5,623 nt of DNA from Erwinia sp. Lineage in GTDB: Bacteria; Pseudomonadota; Gammaproteobacteria; Enterobacterales; Enterobacteriaceae. Numbering within the stretch: position 1 is the first letter of the stretch; each line of letters begins with the position of its first letter. The stretch lies in assembly GCA_003512805.1 (NCBI GenBank), contig DOOK01000179.1, forward strand, positions 1 to 5,623, read 5' to 3'. Under the pieces are notes generated by a model. It saw only the letters and a program-made list of their open reading frames with translations. It did no database searches and had not been told where the DNA came from. Shown here in pieces: positions 1-5,623 of the stretch. Position numbers and translations under genes: made by a program.

Positions 1-128
1 TGGCACTCAAGCCTGGTCCGAAACGTATTGCTGACTCAACAGGTCAACCTGACCAGCGTCAGCGTGATAACAAGAAAACTTCGGGAAATAATCCAAAGGT
101 AAAGCCTAGTAAAAATTCCAAACCATAG
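1..128 (+). CDS. 3' end of an unidentified island gene (partial, hydrophilic C-terminal tail)
   Basis: The frame starting at base 3 is open to the window edge, giving 41 codons before a TAG at 126-128. The visible tail begins ALKPGPKRIADSTGQP and is very rich in Lys, Asn, Gln, Pro and Ser, with almost no hydrophobic residues, so it is probably a disordered, basic C-terminal extension. I do not recognise the family. Support for this frame is its length without stops, ordinary enterobacterial codons, and a strong hairpin terminator 22 bases after the stop. Frame 1 is also open, to a TAA at 100-102, and parts of the minus strand are open, so the call is not secure. The gene lies on the integrase side of tRNA-Pro and would be island cargo transcribed toward the integrase. 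Confidence 0.5.
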   Translation, partial: ALKPGPKRIADSTGQPDQRQRDNKKTSGNNPKVKPSKNSKP

Positions 129-150
129 TTACATTTATAAGTAGTACATA

Positions 151-178
151 ATAAAAAAGCCTTCCGGGGCTTTTTTAT
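151..178. terminator. Bidirectional intrinsic terminator between the cargo gene and the integrase
   Basis: An uninterrupted 11-bp perfect inverted repeat (ATAAAAAAGCC at 151-161 with GGCTTTTTTAT at 168-178) encloses the six-base loop TTCCGG. The stem ends in a run of six T on the plus strand and, by symmetry, on the minus strand. It can therefore stop transcription both from the plus-strand gene ending at 128 and from the integrase gene, whose stop codon is at 211-213 on the minus strand. The position between two converging genes fits this use. Confidence 0.85.
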
Positions 179-210
179 TTACATAAAAGACTAATAAAAA
201 ATCATCAATA

Positions 211-1440
211 CTAATCTAAACCAGAGTGAATGCTATAATTACCGCTTGCTGACAGTTCAACATGTCCGCCCCACCAAGCCATCATTTCTCTTTGTTGTTC
301 AAGATACTGAGAACGGTTGTAAGCTCTCCTGACCTCATTGGTATCAATGTGAGCCAGTGCTGCTTCAATAACGTCTGGTTGAACCCCTTTCTCATTGAGA
401 ACCGTTGAAGCTATGGATCTCATACCGTGCGCAACAAGGATATCTTTGAAGCCCATGCGCTTTAACGCCATGTTTGCTGTCTGAATGTTCATTGGTTCCT
501 GTGGGTTACGGTAACCGGGAAAAACGTGTTGTCTGTGCTGGCTGATTGGCTTCATAACTTCTAGCACAGCAAGAGCTTGCTCAGATAGCGGAACAATATG
601 CACACGTTTCATTTTCATGCGAGCAGCAGGAATGCGCCATTCCTTTGTCTCGAAGTTGATCTCATCCCAGCGTGTCATCGCCGCTTCTGCCGGTCGTGTC
701 ATTGTAAGGAGCTGCCATTCGATAAGACAGCGCGTCTGTCTGCCAATACTCGCAAATGCGAGATTCTTCATAAGCAGAGGTAGCTGTTCAGGTAAAAGGG
801 CAGGGCGGTGTTTTACTTTTGGCTTATGGAATGTCTTACCGATTTTTGCCGCTGGGTTTGAAGTTACTAAACCAGAGTTCAAAGCATAATCCATAACCTC
901 ATTAATACGCTGACTTAGCCTTTTAACAGTTTCGAGTCTTCCTGCTGCATGAGTCGGGCTAAGAGATCCGATGAACTGTTGGGCTGTAATGCTGGAAATG
1001 GGCATAGAGCCAATATGTGGGAACACATATTTACTCATTGAACGCCAGATATCGTTAAGAGTGTGAGTTGTTAATCCTGCTGCCTCTTTGGTCTTAAACC
1101 ACTCAGCTACAACTTTTTCAAACGTACTTTCACTCACACTCTTCTGACGAAGTTGCTCTGCCTTTTTGTGCTCTTGAGGGTCAACGTCTTTGCTGAGAAG
1201 AGCGCGGGCTGATTCACGATTTTGGCGGGCTTCGGAAAGCGAAACAGAAGGGTATGAACCAAAGCTGATCATGGCCCGTTTACGAGTGAAGGGTTTGTAA
1301 TAACGAAACCGCCAGAGTTTTGAGCCTCCGGGAGTTACCTGCAGTTCCAGACCATCCCCGTCATAAAGAACCAATGCTCGTCCAGCAGCTTTGGCGTTCT
1401 TCACTTCGGTATTGTTTAAGGGCTTGGTCTGTCTTGCCAT
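211..1440 (-). CDS. int: Site-specific tyrosine recombinase, P4/CP4-57 (IntA)-type island integrase
   Basis: This is a full-length 409-residue phage-type integrase that would catalyse integration of the island at tRNA-Pro and take part in its excision. Residues about 3-90 form the N-terminal arm-type DNA-binding domain (DUF4102 type; note LYDGDGLELQV and the FGSYPSVSLSEAR segment). Residues about 105-195 are the core-binding SAM-like domain, and about 210-390 the catalytic domain. The catalytic set is visible: Arg249 (TMTRP), Lys near 276-278 (RMKMKR), His338 and Arg341 (HGMR), His364 (LAHID) and the nucleophile Tyr374 (RRAYNR). Much of the protein resembles E. coli IntA of CP4-57, for example the RINEVM, RPAEAA and RSIAST segments. 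The ATG start is preceded by GGAG at 1448-1451, seven bases upstream. The gene is read away from tRNA-Pro and starts 214 bases from the tRNA 3' end, the usual layout for such islands. It is visibly more AT-rich than yejM and yejK. No frame breaks or missing catalytic residues are seen, so it is probably active. Confidence 0.96.
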   Translation of the reverse strand: MARQTKPLNNTEVKNAKAAGRALVLYDGDGLELQVTPGGSKLWRFRYYKPFTRKRAMISFGSYPSVSLSEARQNRESARALLSKDVDPQEHKKAEQLRQKSVSESTFEKVVAEWFKTKEAAGLTTHTLNDIWRSMSKYVFPHIGSMPISSITAQQFIGSLSPTHAAGRLETVKRLSQRINEVMDYALNSGLVTSNPAAKIGKTFHKPKVKHRPALLPEQLPLLMKNLAFASIGRQTRCLIEWQLLTMTRPAEAAMTRWDEINFETKEWRIPAARMKMKRVHIVPLSEQALAVLEVMKPISQHRQHVFPGYRNPQEPMNIQTANMALKRMGFKDILVAHGMRSIASTVLNEKGVQPDVIEAALAHIDTNEVRRAYNRSQYLEQQREMMAWWGGHVELSASGNYSIHSGLD

Positions 1441-1470
1441 GAGCAGTCTCCATTCTGTTCCTCGGAAGGC

Positions 1471-1522
1471 TTAGGCATATCAAAATGCAGTCTTAAAAAC
1501 GTATGCCCATGAGTATGCCTAA
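1471..1522. repeat. Clustered GGCATA motifs upstream of the integrase (putative arm-type or regulator sites)
   Basis: TTAGGCATA at 1471-1479 and TATGCCTAA at 1514-1522 form a perfect 9-bp inverted repeat. A further GTATGCC at 1501-1507 lies exactly 12 bases before GTATGCC at 1513-1519, in direct orientation. The three motifs lie 32-82 bases upstream of the integrase start. Short repeated sites here are typical of arm-type sites bound by the integrase N-terminal domain, or of excisionase or autoregulator sites overlapping the int promoter. The repeats are seen directly; their role is inferred. Confidence 0.5.
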
Positions 1523-1529
1523 ATCAGAT

Positions 1530-1641
1530 GGATTCCACCGTATCAATCAGGATTTCACTAGACAACAGAAAAACAGCAGGTTTCAACAACCTACTGTTTA
1601 AACTGTTTTTTATGGTTCTCTCTGGACTTCACCAGACAAAA
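1530..1641. repeat. Three imperfect direct copies of GGAYTYCACY in the attachment arm
   Basis: GGATTCCACC (1530-1539), GGATTTCACT (1550-1559) and GGACTTCACC (1624-1633) share the decamer GGAYTYCACY in the same orientation. The last two extend to an 18-base match with three mismatches (1550-1567 and 1624-1641, both continuing AGACAA). They lie in gene-free sequence between tRNA-Pro and the integrase. They may be a second class of recombinase or accessory-protein sites. Function is inferred from position only. Confidence 0.4.
1571..1599 (-). terminator. Intrinsic terminator downstream of tRNA-Pro
   Basis: Arms at 1571-1582 and 1588-1599 form a 12-bp stem with a five-base loop. Read on the minus strand the only irregular pair is a G-U wobble, and the stem runs into five T before CTG. 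It lies 56 bases beyond the 3' end of the minus-strand tRNA-Pro gene and upstream of the integrase start. It could end tRNA readthrough and insulate the integrase from the tRNA promoter. On the plus strand the same arm has a C-A mismatch and the T run comes only after a gap, so minus-strand use is favoured. Confidence 0.6.
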
Positions 1642-1654
1642 CGTTGGGAGAATT

Positions 1655-1700
1655 TGGTCGGCACGAGAGGATTTGAACCTCCGACCCCCGACACCCCATG
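1655..1700. other. Putative attachment-site core (island end) in the 3' half of tRNA-Pro
   Basis: P4-type integrases commonly recombine within the 3' part of a tRNA gene and restore it with island-borne sequence. Here the integrase gene starts just beyond the tRNA 3' end, and the tRNA is complete, so one att core should lie within roughly the last 18-46 bases of the gene. The exact edges cannot be set because the partner copy (the other island end) is not in the window. I found no second copy of the tRNA 3' segment in bases 1-1650. Confidence 0.5.
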
Positions 1701-1731
1701 ACGGTGCGCTACCAGGCTGCGCTACGTGCCG
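1655..1731 (-). tRNA. proL: tRNA-Pro, anticodon GGG
   Basis: This is a complete 77-nt tRNA including an encoded CCA end (TGGTCG at 1655-1660 on the plus strand). The 7-bp acceptor stem CGGCACG/CGTGCCG closes perfectly, the D arm has the AGCCTGGTA loop, the T loop is GTTCAAATC, and the anticodon loop ATGGGGT gives anticodon GGG (plus-strand bases 1695-1697). By eye the anticodon stem has one U-U mismatch. The sequence matches what I recall of E. coli proL, which also lies downstream of yejM. It reads CCC/CCU proline codons. It remains intact despite serving as the attachment site of the adjacent island. Confidence 0.97.
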
Positions 1732-1743
1732 ACGCATGAGCTA

Positions 1744-1771
1744 ATAGTACCCATATTAGCAGCGATTGCAA
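1744..1771 (-). promoter_or_regulatory. Probable sigma-70 promoter of tRNA-Pro
   Basis: On the minus strand a -35 box TTGCAA (1766-1771) and a -10 box TACTAT (1744-1749) are separated by 16 bases. Transcription would start near 1736-1738, a few bases upstream of the mature tRNA 5' end at 1731. This would let the tRNA be expressed apart from the upstream yejLM operon. It is identified by eye only. Confidence 0.5.
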
Positions 1772-1808
1772 GCGGCTAACACGTTGACTGCTATGAAAAT
1801 AGCCAACG

Positions 1809-1860
1809 CTGCCGTCTGGCTTACGCCGGGCAGGGCCAGAGAAAAGCGCCTTTACCTGGC
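1809..1860. repeat. Two adjacent hairpins just downstream of yejM
   Basis: GCCAG (1835-1839) with CTGGC (1856-1860), plus an inner CTTT/AAAG pairing, forms one hairpin three bases past the yejM stop. CTGCC (1809-1813) with GGCAG (1829-1833), plus an inner GGC/GCC around TTAC, forms a second. Neither is followed by a T run on the minus strand, so they are not classical intrinsic terminators. They could protect the 3' end of the yejLM mRNA or be a degenerate REP-like element. Confidence 0.3.
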
Positions 1861-1863
1861 GGC

Positions 1864-3612
1864 TCAATTAGCGATAAACCGTTTTTCTTCCGTCAGGACC
1901 TGCAACAGCAGCGTCAACTGCGGCTTATGGTCTTTCAGCCGCTGGCCTTGGGCATCCCAGGCGGTATAGTTACCGTTATTGTTCAGCTCCAGCGTTAAGC
2001 CTGGCGTGGTCACCACTAGCTGGCCATCGTGCAGGCTGGTGATCCAGTCATGGCTGCGACGGGCGGCAAACAGATCTTCACCCTGCGAATAATCATAGGC
2101 TGGGGTGCGCACGTGTAGCAGCCGCTGCATCAGCGTAGTCATAATATCCTGATGGCTGGTCAGCTTATCAATCTGCTGTGAAGGCGTATTGGGCCAGTGG
2201 ATCACCAGCGGCACCTGCAGGTTGGCACGGTTGCCCATGGCATCGTCGTTGTTCAACGCTACGCCATGCTGTGCGGTAATCACCACCACGGTATTATCCA
2301 GTAGCCCTTTTTCCTGGAGCGTGGCGAGCACGTTTTGGATCTGCGCATCCACCGCCGCTGCATTCCGCGCATAATGCGCTGCCGTCTCTTTTGCCGTGCC
2401 GGCGCTTTTCCCGCCAGACAAAGAAAGGTAGGAGAACCAGGGCGCGCTTTTCGTTTTCTACGTCTCCAGCCAGCGTTGCCACTGCGTAACAGTCTGTGCA
2501 TCGGACTGGCTTGCCGAATCAGGTAGCGAATAGTCCGCCAGCAGCGCCTGGCGATAAAGCGGCGAGGCAAAGCCGTCGCTGGCAAACAGACCAAACTGGT
2601 AACCCTGCTTCGCCAGCGCGTCCGTCAAGGCCGAAGGCACGCGCGAAGAGAGGATGCCATCCATATAGCCCGCTGAAATCCCATAAAAAAGGCCGAACAG
2701 TCCGCTGTCCGCCTGGCTACCCGCGCTGAAGTGCTGCATAAAACGCACGTTATTTTGAGCGAACTGCGCCAGGTGCGGCAGCTGTTTCGGCATCGTGGCC
2801 TCGTTCAGGCCATCAACGGTAACAATCAGCAGGTTATTGCGGGTGCCGCCGTCACGGAAAGTAATGTCGTTCAGCGGATAGGCGACCGAGAGCGCCTCCG
2901 GATTACCCTGCTGCACCAGTCGGCGCTGATAAGCCTGCGCATCCAGCAGGCCGTGACGCTCCAGAAAACGACGTGCCGTCATAGGATAGGAGAGCGGCAG
3001 GTTGGAGCGCTGCATAGTAACAGGGCGATAGAAATTCGCGTCAGCCCAGATATACATCAAATGGCTGGCAAAAAAGGCGGTGATAAACACGATGGCCAGC
3101 GGCTTACCGAAATTGCGGCGATTAAGGCTGCGCAGTTTTTGCCAGCTCCAGGTCGCAAACAGCATCTCAACAAGAAAAATAGCCGGTACGCTGATAAACA
3201 TCAGCTGCCAGTCACGCGCCATTTCACTCTGATCGGGGTTAACCACCAGTTCCCACACAACGGGATTAAGATGCAGGTGGAAGCGGGAGAACACCGCGCT
3301 GTCGATAAGCAGCAGCGTCAGCCCGGCGGTGGCGATGATGGCGGACAAAAAGCGCAGCAGCCGTTGCGACATCACCACAAACGTCAGGGGAAAAACGATC
3401 AGCAGATAAGCGGAAAAGACAATAAAGCTAAAATGGCCTGTCCAGCTGGTAAAGGCATAGATACGCCCAATTAGCGAGGCAGGCCAGTCGGCAACAAACA
3501 GATAGCGACTACCCAGGATAAGGGCAAAGATAATGTTAAACAGGGCGAACCAATGCCCCCAGCCAATCATCTGGGAGACTTTATCACGGTAGCGCGGCTG
3601 ACTTGTTACCAT
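1864..3612 (-). pseudogene. yejM: LapC/PbgA (YejM), LPS-sensing regulator, interrupted by an in-frame amber stop
   Basis: The reading frame is 582 sense-or-amber codons long (E. coli YejM is 586 residues) and is in a single frame throughout, but codon 385 is TAG (2458-2460). Residues 1-384 hold five membrane segments at about 21-40, 60-80, 84-104, 137-156 and 171-190 (DUF3413 region), the basic linker around TARRF (Arg214-Arg215), and the first part of the periplasmic sulfatase-like domain (LLIVTVDGLN at 261-270, GLFYGISAGYMDG at 307-319). The frame resumes at once with KTKSAPWFSY and runs 197 codons to a C-terminus EKRFIAN identical to what I recall for E. coli. In the family, YejM sits in the inner membrane, senses lipopolysaccharide through the basic linker and periplasmic domain, and restrains LapB/FtsH degradation of LpxC. 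The membrane part is essential in E. coli; periplasmic-domain truncations are viable but weaken the outer-membrane barrier. The ATG start has only a weak Shine-Dalgarno and lies 12 bases after the yejL stop, suggesting translational coupling. The stop could be real, read through, or a sequencing error. Confidence 0.9.
2458..2460 (-). other. In-frame TAG (amber) codon within yejM
   Basis: The plus-strand bases CTA read TAG at codon 385, following WQRWLET. From memory of the E. coli sequence, the position aligns with a Tyr in a variable loop (WLGRYAQEDN), and the flanks align without a gap up to the conserved Trp-Phe-Ser. A single substitution from a Tyr, Gln, Glu, Lys or Trp codon would suffice. 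No shift in frame is needed to restore the protein. Confidence 0.9.
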
Positions 3613-3624
3613 AGCGAGATCACA

Positions 3625-3852
3625 TCAGTGGGCTTTATCTTCACGTACCGAAGCCTGAAGCGCCTCGGCAAATGATCGCGCAAGCACGCGGCGCTGCTCT
3701 GGAGCAACGCTGGTGTTCAGCAGGTTAGTCACCATATTGCCCAGCACCATCAAAGAGAGATCGGTGGGCGCCTTGTCTTTTTCAAGCACGTTGACCATTT
3801 CGGCGAGGAGTTTTTCCACGCGGTCGTCGCTGTAACGGGATGATTGTGGCAT
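3625..3852 (-). CDS. yejL: YejL, conserved small protein (UPF0352 / DUF1414)
   Basis: This 75-residue cytosolic protein has exactly the length of E. coli YejL and shares the MPQSSRYSD start, the central [20 protein letters not shown] segment and the EDKAH end. It appears entirely alpha-helical, with no membrane segment or signal peptide. The family (UPF0352) has solved structures showing small helical oligomers but, to my knowledge, no assigned biochemical role. It is the first gene of a two-gene unit with yejM, 12 bases downstream, and is divergent from yejK. The ATG start is set by homology; upstream sequence has no strong Shine-Dalgarno. No convincing promoter could be picked by eye in the 156-base divergent gap. 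Confidence 0.95.
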   Translation of the reverse strand: MPQSSRYSDDRVEKLLAEMVNVLEKDKAPTDLSLMVLGNMVTNLLNTSVAPEQRRVLARSFAEALQASVREDKAH

Positions 3853-3951
3853 AGCGTCAAATTTATCGAGTATTAAAAGGCGGCATCTTACCGTAAAACC
3901 GCGATTCTTTCTGCAATTTTATCTTAGGTAAAAGGTTAATATTGTTGCCTG

Positions 3952-3980
3952 TTGATCCCGACTACGCTCGGTGGTTGAAT
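3952..3980 (+). promoter_or_regulatory. Candidate sigma-70 promoter of yejK
   Basis: TTGATC (3952-3957) and TTGAAT (3975-3980) are separated by 17 bases, each matching four of six consensus positions. Transcription would begin near 3987 and leave a leader of roughly 20 bases that contains the strong AGGAG ribosome binding site at 3997-4001. This is a by-eye assignment in a divergent intergenic region. Confidence 0.35.
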
Positions 3981-4008
3981 ACGCGCTTAAGTTTACAGGA
4001 GAGTTTAC

Positions 4009-5013
4009 ATGAGTCTGGATATCGAGCAGATTGCCCTTCATCAGATGATCAAGCGTGACGAACAGACGCTGGAGCTGGTGCTGCGGGAGTCGTTGCTGCC
4101 GGCCACTGGCCCGGTGACAGCGATGATGGAGGAGCTGCATCGCGTCTACAGCGCCAAAAGCAAGGCTTATGGCCTGTTTAACGAAGAGAGCGAGCTGGCC
4201 GATGCGCTGCGCAACTGCCGTAAGGGACAGGATGATTTTCTGGCTTTCAGCCGGGCGGCGACCGGACGTTTACGCGACGAGCTGGCTAAGTATCCGTTTG
4301 CGGACGGCGGAATCGTGCTGTTTGCTCACTACCGCTACCTGGCGGTGGAATACCTGCTGGTTGCCGTACTGAACAGCCAGAACAGCATGCGCGTTAATGA
4401 AGAGCTGGACATCAGCACCACGCACTATCTGGATATCAACCACGCGGATATCGTGGCGCGAATCGATCTGACCGAGTGGGAAACTAACCCGGAATCCACT
4501 CGCTATCTGACTTTCCTGCGCGGCAGGGTCGGGCGCAAAGTCGCCGATTTCTTTATGGATTTCCTTGGCGCCAGCGTGGGTCTGGACACCAAAGCGCAAA
4601 ACCGCGGGCTGCTGCAGGCGGTGGATGATTACTGTGCTGAGGCGGCGCTGGATAAGAACGAGCGTCAAAACTATCGCCAGCAGGTATACAGCTACTGTAA
4701 TGAACAGCTGCAGTCGGGCGAAGAGATCGAGCTGGAAGGCTTGTCGAAAGAGCTGGCGCCGCTGGGCGAAAAAACCTTTCAGGATTTTACTCAGGAACAG
4801 GGGTATGAACTGGAGGAAAGCTTCCCGGCGGATCGCAGCACTCTGCGCCAGCTGACAAAGTTCGCCGGTAGTGGCGGCGGACTGACCATTAACTTCGACG
4901 CGATGCTGTTGGGCGAGCGGATTTTCTGGGATCCCGCTACCGATACGCTGACCATCAAAGGTACGCCGCCTAATTTACGCGATCAGCTACAGCGGCGCAG
5001 CGGCGGTAAATAA
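4009..5013 (+). CDS. yejK: Nucleoid-associated protein YejK (NdpA family)
   Basis: The 334-residue product matches E. coli YejK (335 residues) along its length. It starts [13 protein letters not shown] and contains the family-typical [10 protein letters not shown] region (about 48-57), [16 protein letters not shown] (about 107-122) and [22 protein letters not shown] (about 166-187). It ends in a basic [14 protein letters not shown] tail. NdpA proteins (PF04245) are cytosolic and found with the nucleoid. Their binding to DNA is documented, but a precise role is not; related proteins also occur on plasmids and in phage contexts. The ATG start follows AGGAG by seven bases, a strong site. The gene is transcribed alone, divergent from yejL and convergent with rplY, exactly as in E. 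coli. No breaks are seen. Confidence 0.96.
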   Translation: MSLDIEQIALHQMIKRDEQTLELVLRESLLPATGPVTAMMEELHRVYSAKSKAYGLFNEESELADALRNCRKGQDDFLAFSRAATGRLRDELAKYPFADGGIVLFAHYRYLAVEYLLVAVLNSQNSMRVNEELDISTTHYLDINHADIVARIDLTEWETNPESTRYLTFLRGRVGRKVADFFMDFLGASVGLDTKAQNRGLLQAVDDYCAEAALDKNERQNYRQQVYSYCNEQLQSGEEIELEGLSKELAPLGEKTFQDFTQEQGYELEESFPADRSTLRQLTKFAGSGGGLTINFDAMLLGERIFWDPATDTLTIKGTPPNLRDQLQRRSGGK

Positions 5014-5054
5014 TGCCTGCGGCAGGGAAGCCACAGCCGACAAGCGACCATAAA

Positions 5055-5079
5055 AAAACGCCGCATTAAGCGGCGTTTT
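5055..5079. terminator. Bidirectional intrinsic terminator shared by yejK and rplY
   Basis: AAAACGCCGC (5055-5064) and GCGGCGTTTT (5070-5079) form a perfect 10-bp stem around a five-base loop. On the minus strand the stem runs into seven T, an excellent terminator for rplY. On the plus strand it gives TTTTCTTC, adequate for yejK. It sits between the two converging stop codons (5013 and 5104). Confidence 0.9.
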
Positions 5080-5103
5080 CTTCACAAAAACAGCGGTCGG
5101 CGA

Positions 5104-5388
5104 TTAAGCGCGAACGAAGTCGATGTGGTGCAGTTTTGGCTTGAACGGGTGACGCTGTACAGCCTGCACTTTTACTTTAGTTTCTTTGCCGTCAACAACC
5201 AGAGTCAGCACTTCGGTGTAGAACTCAGGCTTAACCTGCATGTTCATCACGTAGTCGTGATCCAGTTCGATACCAACAGCTGCTTCGTTACCGCCATAGA
5301 TGATGGCCGGGAACTTGTTAGCTGTACGCAGGCGGCGGCTCGCACCCTTACCCTGCTCTTTACGTGCTTCTGCATTGATAGTGAACAT
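5104..5388 (-). CDS. rplY: 50S ribosomal protein L25 (bL25, short form)
   Basis: This 94-residue protein is the same length as E. coli L25 and near-identical in the [20 protein letters not shown] start, the [10 protein letters not shown] segment and the [16 protein letters not shown] end. L25 binds loop E of 5S rRNA in the central protuberance of the large subunit. This is the short form, lacking the extra C-terminal domain of CTC/TL5-type homologues. Upstream sequence has only a weak purine stretch (AAAGAGA) and no textbook Shine-Dalgarno. This fits reports that E. coli rplY is autoregulated through its mRNA leader by L25. The gene lies downstream of radD in the same direction with a 141-base gap holding its own promoter. 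Confidence 0.98.
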   Translation of the reverse strand: MFTINAEARKEQGKGASRRLRTANKFPAIIYGGNEAAVGIELDHDYVMNMQVKPEFYTEVLTLVVDGKETKVKVQAVQRHPFKPKLHHIDFVRA

Positions 5389-5414
5389 TGTTCAGTCTCT
5401 TTCTAAGTAATTAT

Positions 5415-5473
5415 CCTGCTACAGGCGACCCAGCAACAGGTTGGAGTGTTCAGCTTTCGCCAGGGGCAAAAGC
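5415..5473 (-). promoter_or_regulatory. Structured 5' leader of rplY mRNA (probable L25 autoregulatory region)
   Basis: The predicted mRNA starts near 5474. Its first 21 nt (5473-5453) fold into a 9-bp hairpin: GCTTTTGCC pairs with GGCGAAAGC, including one G-U, around a three-base loop. A second hairpin (CCTGTTGC at 5440-5433 with GTAGCAGG at 5422-5415) has 8 bp with two G-U pairs and a 10-base loop. An AU-rich unpaired stretch follows up to the start codon. Regulation of rplY by its product through a conserved leader is described in E. coli and relatives; applying it here is inference. Confidence 0.5.
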
Positions 5474-5480
5474 GGGGCGT

Positions 5481-5509
5481 ATTGTAGCAGGCAAGGCACG
5501 CACGGGCAA
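5481..5509 (-). promoter_or_regulatory. Probable sigma-70 promoter of rplY
   Basis: On the minus strand TTGCCC (-35, plus-strand bases 5504-5509) and TACAAT (-10, 5481-5486) are 17 bases apart. The -10 box is preceded by TGC, making an extended -10 element. This is the best promoter match in the window and would start transcription about 85 bases upstream of rplY. A second TATA-like box (GATAAT on the minus strand, 5410-5415) lacks a well-spaced -35. Confidence 0.7.
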
Positions 5510-5529
5510 CGCATTAAACGCCTGCTGCC

Positions 5530-5623
5530 TTAACGGATTTCGTTGGCGCGTCGGAAACGGCCCTGATAATCGAACACTTTTTCACGGATCTGCCAAAAAT
5601 TCCGCTGTTTGCGCGCCACCACA
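5530..5623 (-). CDS. radD: 3' end of radD (yejH), putative helicase-family DNA repair protein (partial)
   Basis: The last 30 codons before a TAA at 5530-5532 are open to the window edge on the minus strand. The visible tail ends [14 protein letters not shown] and is basic and aromatic. In E. coli and relatives the gene immediately upstream of rplY in the same direction is radD, which encodes a RecQ-like superfamily 2 ATPase acting with SSB in recombination and repair. The identification rests mainly on gene order, because the helicase motifs lie outside the window. Confidence 0.65.
   Translation of the reverse strand, partial: VVARKQRNFWQIREKVFDYQGRFRRANEIR

Noticed and set aside
598..889. 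Plus-strand frames of 61 and 90 codons opposite the integrase
   Set aside because: They are antisense to conserved integrase core sequence, with no ribosome binding site and no recognisable product.
1441..1654. A promoter for the integrase gene
   Set aside because: I tried several -35/-10 pairs on the minus strand, such as TTGATA near 1541-1546, but none had an acceptable -10 at 16-18 bases, so no promoter is claimed.
1864..2421. The downstream part of yejM as a separate functional gene starting at TTG
   Set aside because: It would lack a signal peptide and membrane anchor for a domain that works in the periplasm. The TTG has no convincing ribosome binding site, and the sequence upstream of it is still YejM-like.
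2422..2460. Frameshift as the cause of the broken yejM
   Set aside because: The two pieces are in the same frame. The 12 codons between the TAG and the TTG that opens the downstream piece read sensibly as KTKSAPWFSYLS, so only a nonsense codon separates them.
2280..2594. Overlapping 104- and 62-codon minus-strand frames across the yejM stop
   Set aside because: They are out of frame with YejM, with arginine- and proline-heavy shadow composition and no independent signals.
2731..3474. Plus-strand open frame of 247 codons opposite yejM
   Set aside because: It lies wholly antisense to well-conserved YejM coding sequence. Its product is an implausible mix rich in Gln, His, Lys and Arg with no recognisable domain, typical of a GC-rich shadow frame.
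4270..4668. Minus-strand open frame of 132 codons opposite yejK
   Set aside because: It is antisense to a clearly conserved gene, with no ribosome binding site or family resemblance.
5484..5528. Inverted repeat (GTAGCAGGC with GCCTGCTGC) as a radD terminator
   Set aside because: It has one mismatch, a loop of more than 25 bases and no T run, and it overlaps the rplY promoter.

Overview
The window looks like the chromosome of an enterobacterium (order Enterobacterales). The Erwinia/Pantoea side is a guess from protein divergence, not a firm call. The block tRNA-Pro, yejM, yejL, yejK, rplY, radD has the same gene order and relative orientations as in Escherichia coli, and the YejL, YejK and L25 proteins match their E. 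coli counterparts in length and closely in sequence. A genomic island carrying a P4/CP4-57-type tyrosine integrase is attached to the 3' end of the tRNA-Pro gene. It begins near base 1655 and runs off the left edge.

Layout, left to right: bases 1-128 hold the end of an unidentified, very hydrophilic reading frame on the plus strand. A strong bidirectional hairpin terminator (151-178) separates it from the converging integrase gene (211-1440, minus). Bases 1441-1654 have no gene. They hold the integrase ribosome binding site, clustered GGCATA-type repeats, GGAYTYCACY repeats and a terminator, so they look like one attachment-site arm. tRNA-Pro(GGG) (1655-1731, minus) follows, with its own promoter.

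The core chromosome then resumes with yejM/lapC (1864-3612, minus), interrupted by an in-frame amber codon at 2458-2460, and yejL (3625-3852, minus). Divergent from these is yejK/ndpA (4009-5013, plus). It shares a bidirectional terminator (5055-5079) with the converging rplY (5104-5388, minus). rplY has a recognisable promoter and a structured leader of about 85 nt. The window closes with the last 30 codons of a gene that is radD (yejH) by position.

The core genes are largely unrelated in pathway. yejL-yejM form a tight operon in which LapC tunes lipopolysaccharide synthesis at the inner membrane, yejK encodes a nucleoid-associated protein, and rplY encodes the 5S-rRNA-binding protein L25. 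The two most notable points are the single in-frame stop in an otherwise intact yejM and the attachment arm of the tRNA-Pro island. I see no clear evidence of a novel multi-gene system inside this window; any cargo lies to the left.
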